Assembly (NCBI GenBank): GCA_012730075.1
Contig: JAAYBP010000105.1
Coordinates: 1-37,037, forward strand
Direction of reading: 5' to 3'
Length of the DNA: 37,037 nucleotides
From: Acidimicrobiales bacterium
Lineage (GTDB): Bacteria > Actinomycetota > Acidimicrobiia > Acidimicrobiales > Iamiaceae
Shown: piece after piece, positions 29,666 to 37,037 of the stretch
Position numbering within the stretch: position 1 is the first letter of the stretch
Layout of the letters: every line of letters starts with the position of its first letter
Notes under the pieces: generated by a model
Told to the model about the DNA's origin: nothing
The model's input: the letters and a program-made list of their open reading frames with translations, nothing else
Databases searched by the model: none
Made by a program: the position numbers and the translations under genes

Positions 29666-31087
29666 TCAGCTGTCCACGGTGAAGCGGAAGCTGAAGCTGC
29701 CCCCGGTGTTGTCGACGCCCCAGAGCTGGATGCAGCGCCACTGGTCGGTGTTGGCGGTGAAGGTCCAGGTCTCGTCGGCCCCGGGACCGAAGTCGTTGAC
29801 CCGGGCGTCGAGCGGAGGCTCCTCGTCGCGGCCGAACACGTCGATGCCGATGTCGAGGCCGGTGTCGTTGACCGAGGCGATGAAGCTGATCGTCACGCCC
29901 TCGCGGATGAACACGCAGAAGTGGGCCCGGTTGTCGTCGGCGACCGGCGGCTGGAACTGGCTCTGGGTGCGCTCGATGTAGGTCGGATCCTCGGGATCGT
30001 CGCCGTAGTAGAAGTAGTACTCGGCGACCCGGACCACCTCGATGGTGAAGGCGCCGGTGGCCCCGCCCATGCCGCCGGTGACCCGGATGCGGTAGTCGCC
30101 GCTCTGCTCGGCCACGAATCGGGGCACCTCGTCGAGAGGGTCGACGACCGTGGCGACCGAGGCGCCGTCCGGCGAGAGCACGCCCGAGGTGAGGTCGGTG
30201 CCGTCGTCGTCGGGGGTCAGGTACACCAGGTAGTGCTGACCCGCCTCGCCGGCGAACTCGTAGTCGATCGCGTCGCCCGCCTCGGCGAGCTCCCCCGCGA
30301 TCTCGTCGTCCTCGGCGAGCTCGACCGCGACGACCTCGACCTCCTTGACCCGCACGGTGATGTCGCCCTCGACCTCCTCGTCGGCGACCAGGAGCACCCG
30401 GTACTCGCCGGAGGTGGCGGCGTCGACGACCTCGGCCGGGACGATCGGGTCGCCCTCGGGCGGGAGCGCGACCGACGTGAGCGTGCCCTCCTCACCCTCG
30501 GGCAGCGACGCCGAGACGGTGTAGCTGGTGTCCGCCTCGCCCTCGAACGTGGCGATGGCCATGGCGGCGTCGCCGAGGGGCAGCTCGGTGGCCTCGCCGA
30601 GCTCGGCGGGCTCGGCCTCCTCCGCGATCACGTCCTCGGCGTCGTCGATCGCGTCGGCGAGCAGCTCCGGGTCGCCCTCGCGGATCGCGCCGGCGAGGGC
30701 GAGGCGGTCCTGCTGCGCCTCGGCGAGGTCCTCCGCGTGGTCGGGCAGCGCGTCGCCGGGCTCGGGGTCGCCGCGGAGGAGCCCGAGGCCGACGACGGCG
30801 AGGGCCGCGACCACCAGGAGCGCGACGACGCCGAGGATCAGGAACGGCAGCTTGCTCCGACGGCGGGGCGCGGCGGCCGGCGGCTGGGCCCCCGGGACGC
30901 CGGGTCCGCCGGGCCCGCCGGGTCCGCCGGGCCCGCCGTAGCCCCCGTAGGCGGGTGGCGCGGGAGTCCCGGCCGCCGGGTACGGCGAGGTCGGTGGGAC
31001 CGGGGGCGGGGCGTTCGGCGGTCCCGCGGGAGGCGGTGGGTACCCGCCCGGCGGCGTCGATCCGGGCGGCGGCGGTGGGTAGCTCAT
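29666..31087 (-). CDS. Membrane-anchored extracellular protein with Pro/Gly-rich N-terminus and PPC-like beta-domains
   Basis: MSYPPPPPGSTPPGGYPPPPAGPPN...GGYGGPGGPGGPGGPGVPG...RRRSKLPFLILGVVALLVVAALAVVGLGLL; GELAEAGDAIDYEFAGEAGQHYLVYLTP...QSGDYRIRVTGGMGGATGAFTIEV. Confidence 0.8.
   Translation of the reverse strand: MSYPPPPPGSTPPGGYPPPPAGPPNAPPPVPPTSPYPAAGTPAPPAYGGYGGPGGPGGPGGPGVPGAQPPAAAPRRRSKLPFLILGVVALLVVAALAVVGLGLLRGDPEPGDALPDHAEDLAEAQQDRLALAGAIREGDPELLADAIDDAEDVIAEEAEPAELGEATELPLGDAAMAIATFEGEADTSYTVSASLPEGEEGTLTSVALPPEGDPIVPAEVVDAATSGEYRVLLVADEEVEGDITVRVKEVEVVAVELAEDDEIAGELAEAGDAIDYEFAGEAGQHYLVYLTPDDDGTDLTSGVLSPDGASVATVVDPLDEVPRFVAEQSGDYRIRVTGGMGGATGAFTIEVVRVAEYYFYYGDDPEDPTYIERTQSQFQPPVADDNRAHFCVFIREGVTISFIASVNDTGLDIGIDVFGRDEEPPLDARVNDFGPGADETWTFTANTDQWRCIQLWGVDNTGGSFSFRFTVDS
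30901..30936. repeat. Perfect 18-bp tandem duplication cgggtccgccgggcccgc x2 (encodes Gly-Gly-Pro repeats)
   Basis: 30901-30918 is identical to 30919-30936. Confidence 0.9.
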
Positions 31088-31578
31088 GGTGCGGTCACCT
31101 GGTCGATCGGGGGGAGCGGGGTGGGGGAGGGCGTCCGGGCCGTCCGTCGTCTGTCGCGGGCGCCGAGACCGAGTCCGAGGATGCCCAATATCGCGCCGGT
31201 TGTCGCCAGGGCGGTGCCCCCTCCCACCTCGGTGCCCTCGATCCGTACGAGCGCGAGGGCGGCCAGGGCGGTGCCGGCTCCGGCGAGGAGCACCCCGGCG
31301 AGCGCCGCGGTGGCGCCCGCCCGGCCCCCGAGACCCGCCGCGACCAGGAGGAGCGCACCCCCGAGGGGCACGGCGTAGACGACGAGGCCGGCGGGCCGCG
31401 GGACGAAGGCGTCGACCCGACCCGAGAGCACCAGGTCGGCCACCCGGCGGAGCGCGATGGCGGAACCGGCGCCGCGGCGGCTCCACGGCAGGAACGTGGC
31501 CACGAGCAGGAGGATCCCGCCGAGGGCGAGCGCGACGGACGCCCCGTCGATCCCCGCTCCGAGCCTCCGGTCGGTCAC
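31084..31578 (-). CDS. Small multi-pass membrane protein, unknown function
   Basis: VTDRRLGAGIDGASVALALGGILLLVATFLPWSRRG...AGLVVYAVPLGGALLLVAAGLGG...ALAGVLLAGAGTALAALALV...[27 protein letters not shown] overlap with next gene; -10-like TAGCCT 7 nt before GTG. Confidence 0.75.
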   Translation of the reverse strand: MTDRRLGAGIDGASVALALGGILLLVATFLPWSRRGAGSAIALRRVADLVLSGRVDAFVPRPAGLVVYAVPLGGALLLVAAGLGGRAGATAALAGVLLAGAGTALAALALVRIEGTEVGGGTALATTGAILGILGLGLGARDRRRTARTPSPTPLPPIDQVTAP

Positions 31579-31680
31579 GGCCCGAAGGCTACCGACCCGC
31601 GCGGTAGGGGTCCTGCGGCGACGGCCTCCGGGAGGCCGGTCGGCCGCGCCCGGGCCGTCGATCCGGTAGAAACGCCGGCC

Positions 31681-33249
31681 ATGGTCGTCCGCCGCATCCT
31701 GTCCGCCGTGCTCGCCGTGGGTCTCGTCGCCGCCTGCTCCTCGGGTGACGACGCCGGCTCGGAGGACGCCGGCGGCGAACCGTCTACCACCTCCACCTCC
31801 ACCGCTCCGCCGGAGCCCGCGCCCGCCGTGGCGTCGGAGTTCGTCGAGAACGAGTGCTGGTGGGACCTCCCCGACACCCACCCCGACGAGGTCACGATCA
31901 CCTGCGGCACGGTCGAGGTGCCGTCGGACCCGACCGATCCGGACTCCGAGCCGTTCACCCTCGCGGTGGCGCGCGCCCACCACGCCGACTCCGACCCCGA
32001 CGCGGCGCCGATCCTGCTCCTCCACGGTGGTCCGGGCGGGAGTGCGCTCGGCGGCGCCCTCAACGTCGGCGACGGGAGCCTCGTCGCCGACCGCGACCTG
32101 ATCACGTTCGACCAGCGGGGCTCGGGCCGGTCGCTCCCGTCGCTGAACTGCCCCGAGAAGGAGGAGGCGATCCTGGACGCGCTCGGCACCGCCGATCCCT
32201 GGGAGGACGAGTACGCCGCCAACCGCACGGCGGTCGAGGCCTGCTACGAGCGCCTGACCGTCGACGAGGGCATCGACCTCGACCTGTTCGACACGCCGAC
32301 CTCCGTGCAGGACATGGAGGTGCTGCGGGAGACCTTCGGCGTCGAGCAGTGGAACCTGTGGGGCGGCTCCTACGGCACCCGGCTCGGCCTCGACTACGCC
32401 CGCACCCATCCCGACCGGGTCCGCAGCCTGCTGATCGACTCGGTCTACCCGCCGCAGGTCAACGGTCTGGAGCGCGAGCTCCAGCGGGTCCCGACCGCCC
32501 TCCAGCGCCTCTTCGACGCCTGCGCGGAGGACGAGGCCTGCGCCGGGCTGGGCGACCTCGGCGAGCAGTTCGACCAGGCGGTGGCCGCCCTCGACGCCGA
32601 GCCCGAGGCGGTCACCACGACGGTCCGGGTGGGGGGCGAGGACGTCGAGCGCGACTTCGTCGTCGTCGGATCCGACATCGGGGCGGGCATGTTCGCGGCG
32701 ATGTACCAGACCGACCTCATCCCGGCGATCCCGACGATCATCGCCGACCTCGCCGCCGGGGGCCGGGCGATCATCCCGCTCTACGTCCAGACCGGCGTGC
32801 CGCAGCTCGTCGACCTCTCCGAGGGCGCGTACATCTCGATCGAGTGCGCCGACTCCGGCACCGCCATCGACGACGACGAGCGCGAGGAACTGGTCGCCGA
32901 CCGCAGCGGCGACACCCTGGTCGCCCTCACCACCGCGATGACGTTCTGCGACGTGTGGCCGGTCGAGCCGGTCGACCCCTCGTTCTCCGAGGTCGCCGTG
33001 CCCGACGTCCCGACGCTCGTGTACGGAGGCACGCTCGACCCGATCACCCCGTACACCGACTCCGCCGAGCAGGCGGAGGCGATGCCCGACGCGGTGTACG
33101 TCGAGGTCCCCCGCGGCGGCCACGGCGTCGCCGCGTTCGACGACTGCACCCGCGCCGTGCGGGCCGCGTTCTGGGACGACCCGGCGACGCCGCTCGACCC
33201 GTGCACGGCCTCGATCGAGCCGGTGCCCTTCGCCGTCGAGGCGGGGTGA
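31681..33249 (+). CDS. Alpha/beta hydrolase lipoprotein (TAP-like tripeptidyl aminopeptidase family)
   Basis: Lipobox VAAC; PILLLHGGPGGSALGG, LITFDQRGSGRSLPSLNCPE, NLWGGSYGTRLGLDYARTHPDRVRSLLIDSVYPP, LVYGGTLDPITPY, GGHGV. Confidence 0.92.
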   Translation: MVVRRILSAVLAVGLVAACSSGDDAGSEDAGGEPSTTSTSTAPPEPAPAVASEFVENECWWDLPDTHPDEVTITCGTVEVPSDPTDPDSEPFTLAVARAHHADSDPDAAPILLLHGGPGGSALGGALNVGDGSLVADRDLITFDQRGSGRSLPSLNCPEKEEAILDALGTADPWEDEYAANRTAVEACYERLTVDEGIDLDLFDTPTSVQDMEVLRETFGVEQWNLWGGSYGTRLGLDYARTHPDRVRSLLIDSVYPPQVNGLERELQRVPTALQRLFDACAEDEACAGLGDLGEQFDQAVAALDAEPEAVTTTVRVGGEDVERDFVVVGSDIGAGMFAAMYQTDLIPAIPTIIADLAAGGRAIIPLYVQTGVPQLVDLSEGAYISIECADSGTAIDDDEREELVADRSGDTLVALTTAMTFCDVWPVEPVDPSFSEVAVPDVPTLVYGGTLDPITPYTDSAEQAEAMPDAVYVEVPRGGHGVAAFDDCTRAVRAAFWDDPATPLDPCTASIEPVPFAVEAG

Positions 33250-33262
33250 CCGGGGCGGGCGG

Positions 33263-33811
33263 GTGGAGCTGACGCTTCCCTCGCTCGTCGTGCCTGCCGC
33301 CGGGCTCACGCTGCGGCCGTGGCGGCCGGACGACGCGCCCGCCCTGGTCGCGGCCTGGGGCGACCCCGACATCGCCGCCGAGACCGTCGTACCGAAGGTC
33401 GCGGACCGCGACGAGGCGGTCCGCTGGATCGCGGCGGCTCCCACCCGGGCCGCCGCCGGGGTCGCCGTCGACGTGGCGGTCGAGCGCGACGGCGCCGTCG
33501 TGGGCGAGGTGGGCCTGGCCCGCCTCACCCTCCGGGTCGCGGACGGCGCCGGGCGACGCGTCGAGTGGGAGATCGGCTGGTGGCTGCTCCCCCCGGCGCG
33601 CGGGGCGGGGGTCGCGACCGCGGCCGCGGACCGCCTCGCCGGGTGGGCGGTCGCCCAGCCGGGCATCGAGCGCGTCGTCGCCCGCATCCGCTCGGGCCAC
33701 GGGGCGTCGGAGGCGGTCGCGCGCCGGATCGGTCTCCGCCGCGTCGGCGCCGCGGGCCCGGACCGTGACCTCTGGGTCGGGCCCCCGTCGGGGTGTTCCG
33801 GCGCGGGGTAG
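33263..33811 (+). CDS. GNAT family N-acetyltransferase
   Basis: LTLRPWRPDDAPALVAAWGDPDI, VEWEIGWWLLPPARGAGVATAAADRLAGWAVAQPGIERVVARIRSGHGASEAVARRIGLRRVG. Confidence 0.87.
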   Translation: MELTLPSLVVPAAGLTLRPWRPDDAPALVAAWGDPDIAAETVVPKVADRDEAVRWIAAAPTRAAAGVAVDVAVERDGAVVGEVGLARLTLRVADGAGRRVEWEIGWWLLPPARGAGVATAAADRLAGWAVAQPGIERVVARIRSGHGASEAVARRIGLRRVGAAGPDRDLWVGPPSGCSGAG

Positions 33812-33814
33812 GGT
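33809..33814 (+). promoter_or_regulatory. Putative -10 element (TAGGGT) of the pyr operon
   Basis: gggTAGGGTcgg; places the TSS near 33821, just before the PyrR-loop hairpin. Confidence 0.5.
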
Positions 33815-33822
33815 CGGGGCCG

Positions 33823-33855
33823 TCCGTGAAGCGGGTCCGGTGAGGCCCGCACGGA
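33823..33855 (+). ncRNA. PyrR-binding-loop RNA hairpin in the pyrR 5' leader (overlaps SD)
   Basis: tccgt-gaa-gcgggtc-CGGTGA-ggcccgc-acgga: 5-bp lower stem, 5'-side GAA bulge, 7-bp upper stem (one U.G), CNGNGA hexaloop; ggagga SD at 33853-33858. Confidence 0.8.
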
Positions 33856-33866
33856 GGAAGCAGCGA

Positions 33867-34433
33867 GTGGCAGACAGAGAGCGACGCATCTCGCCGCCGT
33901 ACGGCGGTGTGTTCGTGCCCCGGACGCGGGTCCTCGACCGCGACGACGTGGCCCGGGCCATCTGGCGGATGGCCCACGAGGTGATCGAGCGGAACCACGG
34001 CCTCGACGGCGTGGTCCTGGTCGGCCTCCAGACCGGCGGTGGTTGGATCGCCGAGCGCCTGGCCGAGGCCCTCGACTCGATCGAGCACGTCCGGCCCGCG
34101 GTCGGCCTCCTCGACGTGGCGTTCTACCGCGACGACATCGGGCTGCGGCCGGTGCTGCCCGAGGCGGTCACCGAGCTGCCCTCCGACATCGACGGCGCCC
34201 AGGTGGTGCTCGTCGACGACGTCCTCTTCACCGGCCGCACGATCCGCGCCGCCCTCGACGCCCTCCACGACTACGGCCGGCCCCGCAGCGTGCAGCTCGC
34301 GGTCATGGTCGACCGGGGCCACCGGGAGCTGCCGATCCGCCCCGACTACGTCGGCAAGAACCTGCCGACCCGCCGCGACGAGGTGGTCGACGTCCACCCC
34401 GAAGGCGTCGACCTGGGGGAGATGGTCCGGTGA
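33867..34433 (+). CDS. pyrR: Bifunctional pyr operon regulator / uracil phosphoribosyltransferase
   Basis: [84 protein letters not shown] start 8 nt after SD. Confidence 0.95.
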   Translation: MADRERRISPPYGGVFVPRTRVLDRDDVARAIWRMAHEVIERNHGLDGVVLVGLQTGGGWIAERLAEALDSIEHVRPAVGLLDVAFYRDDIGLRPVLPEAVTELPSDIDGAQVVLVDDVLFTGRTIRAALDALHDYGRPRSVQLAVMVDRGHRELPIRPDYVGKNLPTRRDEVVDVHPEGVDLGEMVR

Positions 34434-35443
34434 GGCACCTGCTCTCCTCGGCCGACCTCGACCGCGACGACGTCGAGGCGCTGCTCGACCTCACCGACAG
34501 CTTCGTCGAGGTCAGCAACCGGGCGATCCCCAAGGTCCCCGCGCTCCGGGGTCGCACCGTCGCCACCATGTTCTTCGAGGACTCCACCCGCACCCGGCTG
34601 TCGTTCGAGACGGCCGCCAAGCGCCTGTCCGCCGACACGATGAGCTTCAGCGCCTCGTCGTCGTCGGTGAACAAGGGGGAATCGCTCCGCGACACGGCTC
34701 TCACGCTCGAGGCGATGGGCGTCGACGCCGTCGTCGTGCGCCACCGGTCGTCCGGCGCGCCGCACCGGGTGGCGTCGTGGGTCGACGTCCGCGTCGTCAA
34801 CGGCGGTGACGGCTGGCACGACCATCCGACCCAGGGGCTCCTCGACGCCTACACGCTGCGCGGCCGCCTCGGTCCGCTCGACGGACGGCGGGTGGCGATC
34901 GTCGGCGATGTCAAGCACTCCCGGGTCGCCCGGGCCGACGTGGCGATCCTGACGACGCTCGGGGCGGAGGTCACCCTCGTCGCCCCGCCGACGCTGCTCC
35001 CGCCGTCGATCGAGGGCTGGCCCGCCACCGCGGTCCACGATCTCGACGCCGTGCTGCCCGAGGTCGACGCGGTCGTCCTCCTCCGCATGCAGCGCGAGCG
35101 CATGACCGAGGCGCTGGTGCCGTCGCTTCGCGAGTACACCGCCCGCTGGGGCCTCACCGTCGATCGGGCCCGCCGCCTTCGCGACGATGTCGTGTTCATG
35201 CACCCCGGGCCGATGAACCGCGGCGTCGAGATCGCCCCCGAGGTGGCCGACGACCCGCGGGCGGTCATCGTCGACCAGGTGCGCAACGGCGTCGCCGTGC
35301 GGATGGCGGTGCTGTTCCGCCTCCTCGCCGGCGAGGGCCCCGAGCCGGTCGCCGACGTCGTCTCCGACGGTGCGGACGACCGGTCCGTCGCCGCCGACCT
35401 GAGCGAGCAGCCGGTCGGGGCCGGCGACGGAGGTGCGACGTGA
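34430..35443 (+). CDS. pyrB: Aspartate carbamoyltransferase catalytic subunit
   Basis: [74 protein letters not shown] overlap with pyrR. Confidence 0.96.
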   Translation: MRHLLSSADLDRDDVEALLDLTDSFVEVSNRAIPKVPALRGRTVATMFFEDSTRTRLSFETAAKRLSADTMSFSASSSSVNKGESLRDTALTLEAMGVDAVVVRHRSSGAPHRVASWVDVRVVNGGDGWHDHPTQGLLDAYTLRGRLGPLDGRRVAIVGDVKHSRVARADVAILTTLGAEVTLVAPPTLLPPSIEGWPATAVHDLDAVLPEVDAVVLLRMQRERMTEALVPSLREYTARWGLTVDRARRLRDDVVFMHPGPMNRGVEIAPEVADDPRAVIVDQVRNGVAVRMAVLFRLLAGEGPEPVADVVSDGADDRSVAADLSEQPVGAGDGGAT

Positions 35444-36753
35444 GCCAGGCGAGCCGGGGGAGTGGGCCGTCGATCGTGATTCGCGGCGGCCGCGTCGTCG
35501 ACGCGTCGGGCGAGCGCCGCGCCGACGTGGCGGTGGTCGAAGGCCGCGTGGCGGCGGTCGAGGCTGACCTCGACGTGCCGTCCGGTGCCCGGGTGCTCGA
35601 CGCGGGTGGCTGCGTCGTCGCCCCCGGGTTCGTCGACCTCCACGCCCACCTGCGCCAGCCGGGCCGGGAGGAGGCCGAGACCGTCGAGTCCGGCAGCCGC
35701 TGCGCCGCGCTCGGCGGTTTCACCGCGGTCGTCGCCATGCCCAACACCACCCCGGCGATCGACAGCGCGTCGGTCGTGCGGGAGGTGATCGAGCTGGGTC
35801 GCACCGCGCTGTGCGAGGTCCACCCGTCGGGCGCGATCACGGTCGACCGGGCCGGGGAGCGGCTCGCCCCGATGGGCGAGATGGCCGACCTCGGCGTGCG
35901 GATCTTCACCGACGACGGCACCGGGGTGCAGGACGACGGGCTGATGCGACGGGCGATGGAGTACGCCGTCGGCCTTCCGTACGACGTCGTGCTCGCCCAG
36001 CACTGCGAGAACGACCGGCTCTGCGCCGGCGGCCACATGCACGAGGGCGAGTGGTCGTCGCGGCTCGGCATAGCCGGTCAGCCGGCCGAGGCCGAGGAGG
36101 CGATGGTCGCGCGCGACATCGCCCTCGCCCGCCTCACCGGGGCCCGGATCCACATGCAGCACATGTCGACGGCCGGGTCGGTCGCCCTGATCGCGGCGGC
36201 CCGGGCCGAGGGTCTGGCGATCAGCGCCGAGGCGACGCCGCACCACCTGCTGCTCACCCACGCGGAGTGCGCCTCGTTCGATCCGACCTTCAAGGTCAAC
36301 CCGCCGCTGCGCACCGACGCCGACGTCGAGGCGGTCCGGCGCGGCGTGCTCGACGGCACCCTCGACGTGATCGCGACCGACCACGCGCCCCACCCGCCGG
36401 AGGCGAAGGACGAACCGTTCGACCTCGCCCCGCCGGGGATGCTCGGGCTGGAGTTCGCCCTCGGTGTCGCCCTGTCGGTGCTGGACCTGCCGCTGCCGGA
36501 GCTGGTGCGGCGGCTGTCGACCCGCCCGGCCGAGATCGCCGGCCTCACCGATTCGCAGGGCGGGCCGGTCGAGCCCGGTCGCCCGGCGAACCTCTGCGTG
36601 TTCGACCCGACCGCGACCTGGACGGTCGAGCCCGGCATGACCGCCAGCCGCAGCCGCAACATCCCCTACGTCGGCCGCACCCTCTCCGGCCGGGTCCGCC
36701 ACACCCTCCGCGCCGGCGAACCCGTCGTCCTCGACGGCACCCCCCAGCGGTAA
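35440..36753 (+). CDS. pyrC: Dihydroorotase
   Basis: [84 protein letters not shown]. Confidence 0.96.
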   Translation: MSQASRGSGPSIVIRGGRVVDASGERRADVAVVEGRVAAVEADLDVPSGARVLDAGGCVVAPGFVDLHAHLRQPGREEAETVESGSRCAALGGFTAVVAMPNTTPAIDSASVVREVIELGRTALCEVHPSGAITVDRAGERLAPMGEMADLGVRIFTDDGTGVQDDGLMRRAMEYAVGLPYDVVLAQHCENDRLCAGGHMHEGEWSSRLGIAGQPAEAEEAMVARDIALARLTGARIHMQHMSTAGSVALIAAARAEGLAISAEATPHHLLLTHAECASFDPTFKVNPPLRTDADVEAVRRGVLDGTLDVIATDHAPHPPEAKDEPFDLAPPGMLGLEFALGVALSVLDLPLPELVRRLSTRPAEIAGLTDSQGGPVEPGRPANLCVFDPTATWTVEPGMTASRSRNIPYVGRTLSGRVRHTLRAGEPVVLDGTPQR

Positions 36754-36762
36754 CACCTGGGG
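36742..36762 (+). terminator. Possible weak hairpin spanning the pyrC stop
   Basis: CCCCAG-cggtaacac-CTGGGG; no U-tract. Confidence 0.3.
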
Positions 36763-36801
36763 TCGGAGGAAAACCGTTACCCGGGGCGGCGGGGACGGGG
36801 T

Positions 36802-36819
36802 TTGAGCGGTTCTTGAGCG
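36802..36819. promoter_or_regulatory. Direct repeat TTGAGCG-GTTC-TTGAGCG (11-bp period), candidate response-regulator site
   Basis: Two perfect 7-mers with a 4-nt spacer in the intergenic region upstream of the 36868 ORF. Confidence 0.4.
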
Positions 36820-36867
36820 TGTCGGTGGACGCTCCTCCTGGCATCGACCACGAGGAAGGAACCCATC

Positions 36868-37037
36868 ATGCCGATCAAGAAGCACCCCGTCCGCACCCTC
36901 ATCTTCATGGCGATCTCCCTGGTCGTCGGGCTCATCGGCGTCTTTCGACCCACCGGTCCCGACCTGTCGTCGGGCGACTGCATCGCCGGAGGCAACCAGG
37001 TGAAGGAGGTCGACTGCTCGTCGCCCTCGGCCCGCTA
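36868..37037 (+). CDS. Secreted/membrane-anchored protein (3' truncated), septum-formation-like Cys motif
   Basis: MPIKKHPVRTLIFMAISLVVGLIGVFRPTGPDLSSGDCIAGGNQVKEVDCSSPSAR...; aggaagga SD; runs off the window end. Confidence 0.65.
   Translation, partial: MPIKKHPVRTLIFMAISLVVGLIGVFRPTGPDLSSGDCIAGGNQVKEVDCSSPSAR

Noticed and set aside
31579-33852. N-terminal 5' extension of the 922-aa minus ORF (31084..33852)
   Set aside because: Only 31084-31578 reads like a real membrane protein; the rest is antisense to the TAP-like hydrolase and GNAT genes.

Overview
High-GC actinobacterial chromosome segment. The content and gene order look like Acidimicrobiia, but that is inferred from sequence character and not searched. 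Most of the window is core genome: a DksA/TraR-like gene (5' truncated), lspA, rluD, an Rrf2 regulator, a phosphodiesterase, a Bpa-like proteasome activator, dnaE, a nitroreductase, an Rpf-like secreted protein, an SDR, a CBS protein, menE-like and acyl-CoA synthetase genes, an MBOAT / GH5-like lipoprotein / SGNH cassette, pilD, aroC-aroK-aroB-aroQ, an Xaa-Pro peptidase, efp, nusB, and pyrR-pyrB-pyrC. Between nusB and pyrR sits a ~6.5 kb block with an opposite-strand three-gene envelope operon. The observations I rate highest are: (1) a PyrR-binding-loop RNA hairpin covering the pyrR ribosome-binding site, with a 13-nt exact copy of its loop region over the pyrR/pyrB stop-start overlap; (2) a TANNNT -10-like motif placed 6-8 nt before the predicted start codon of six genes, suggesting leaderless transcription; (3) an MBOAT + GH5-like lipoprotein + SGNH cassette whose GH5-like member appears to lack its catalytic residues; (4) two GTGA-N6-TCAC Crp-type palindromes 74 bp apart upstream of the Rpf-like gene; (5) a perfect 23-nt dyad and phased TGTGGA hexamers (DnaA-box-like) in the dnaE leader; (6) an orphan helicase C-terminal half; (7) a three-gene surface-protein operon with PPC-like and duplicated modules. 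Many long ORFs in the supplied track are antisense or alternate-frame artefacts of high GC3 and were rejected.
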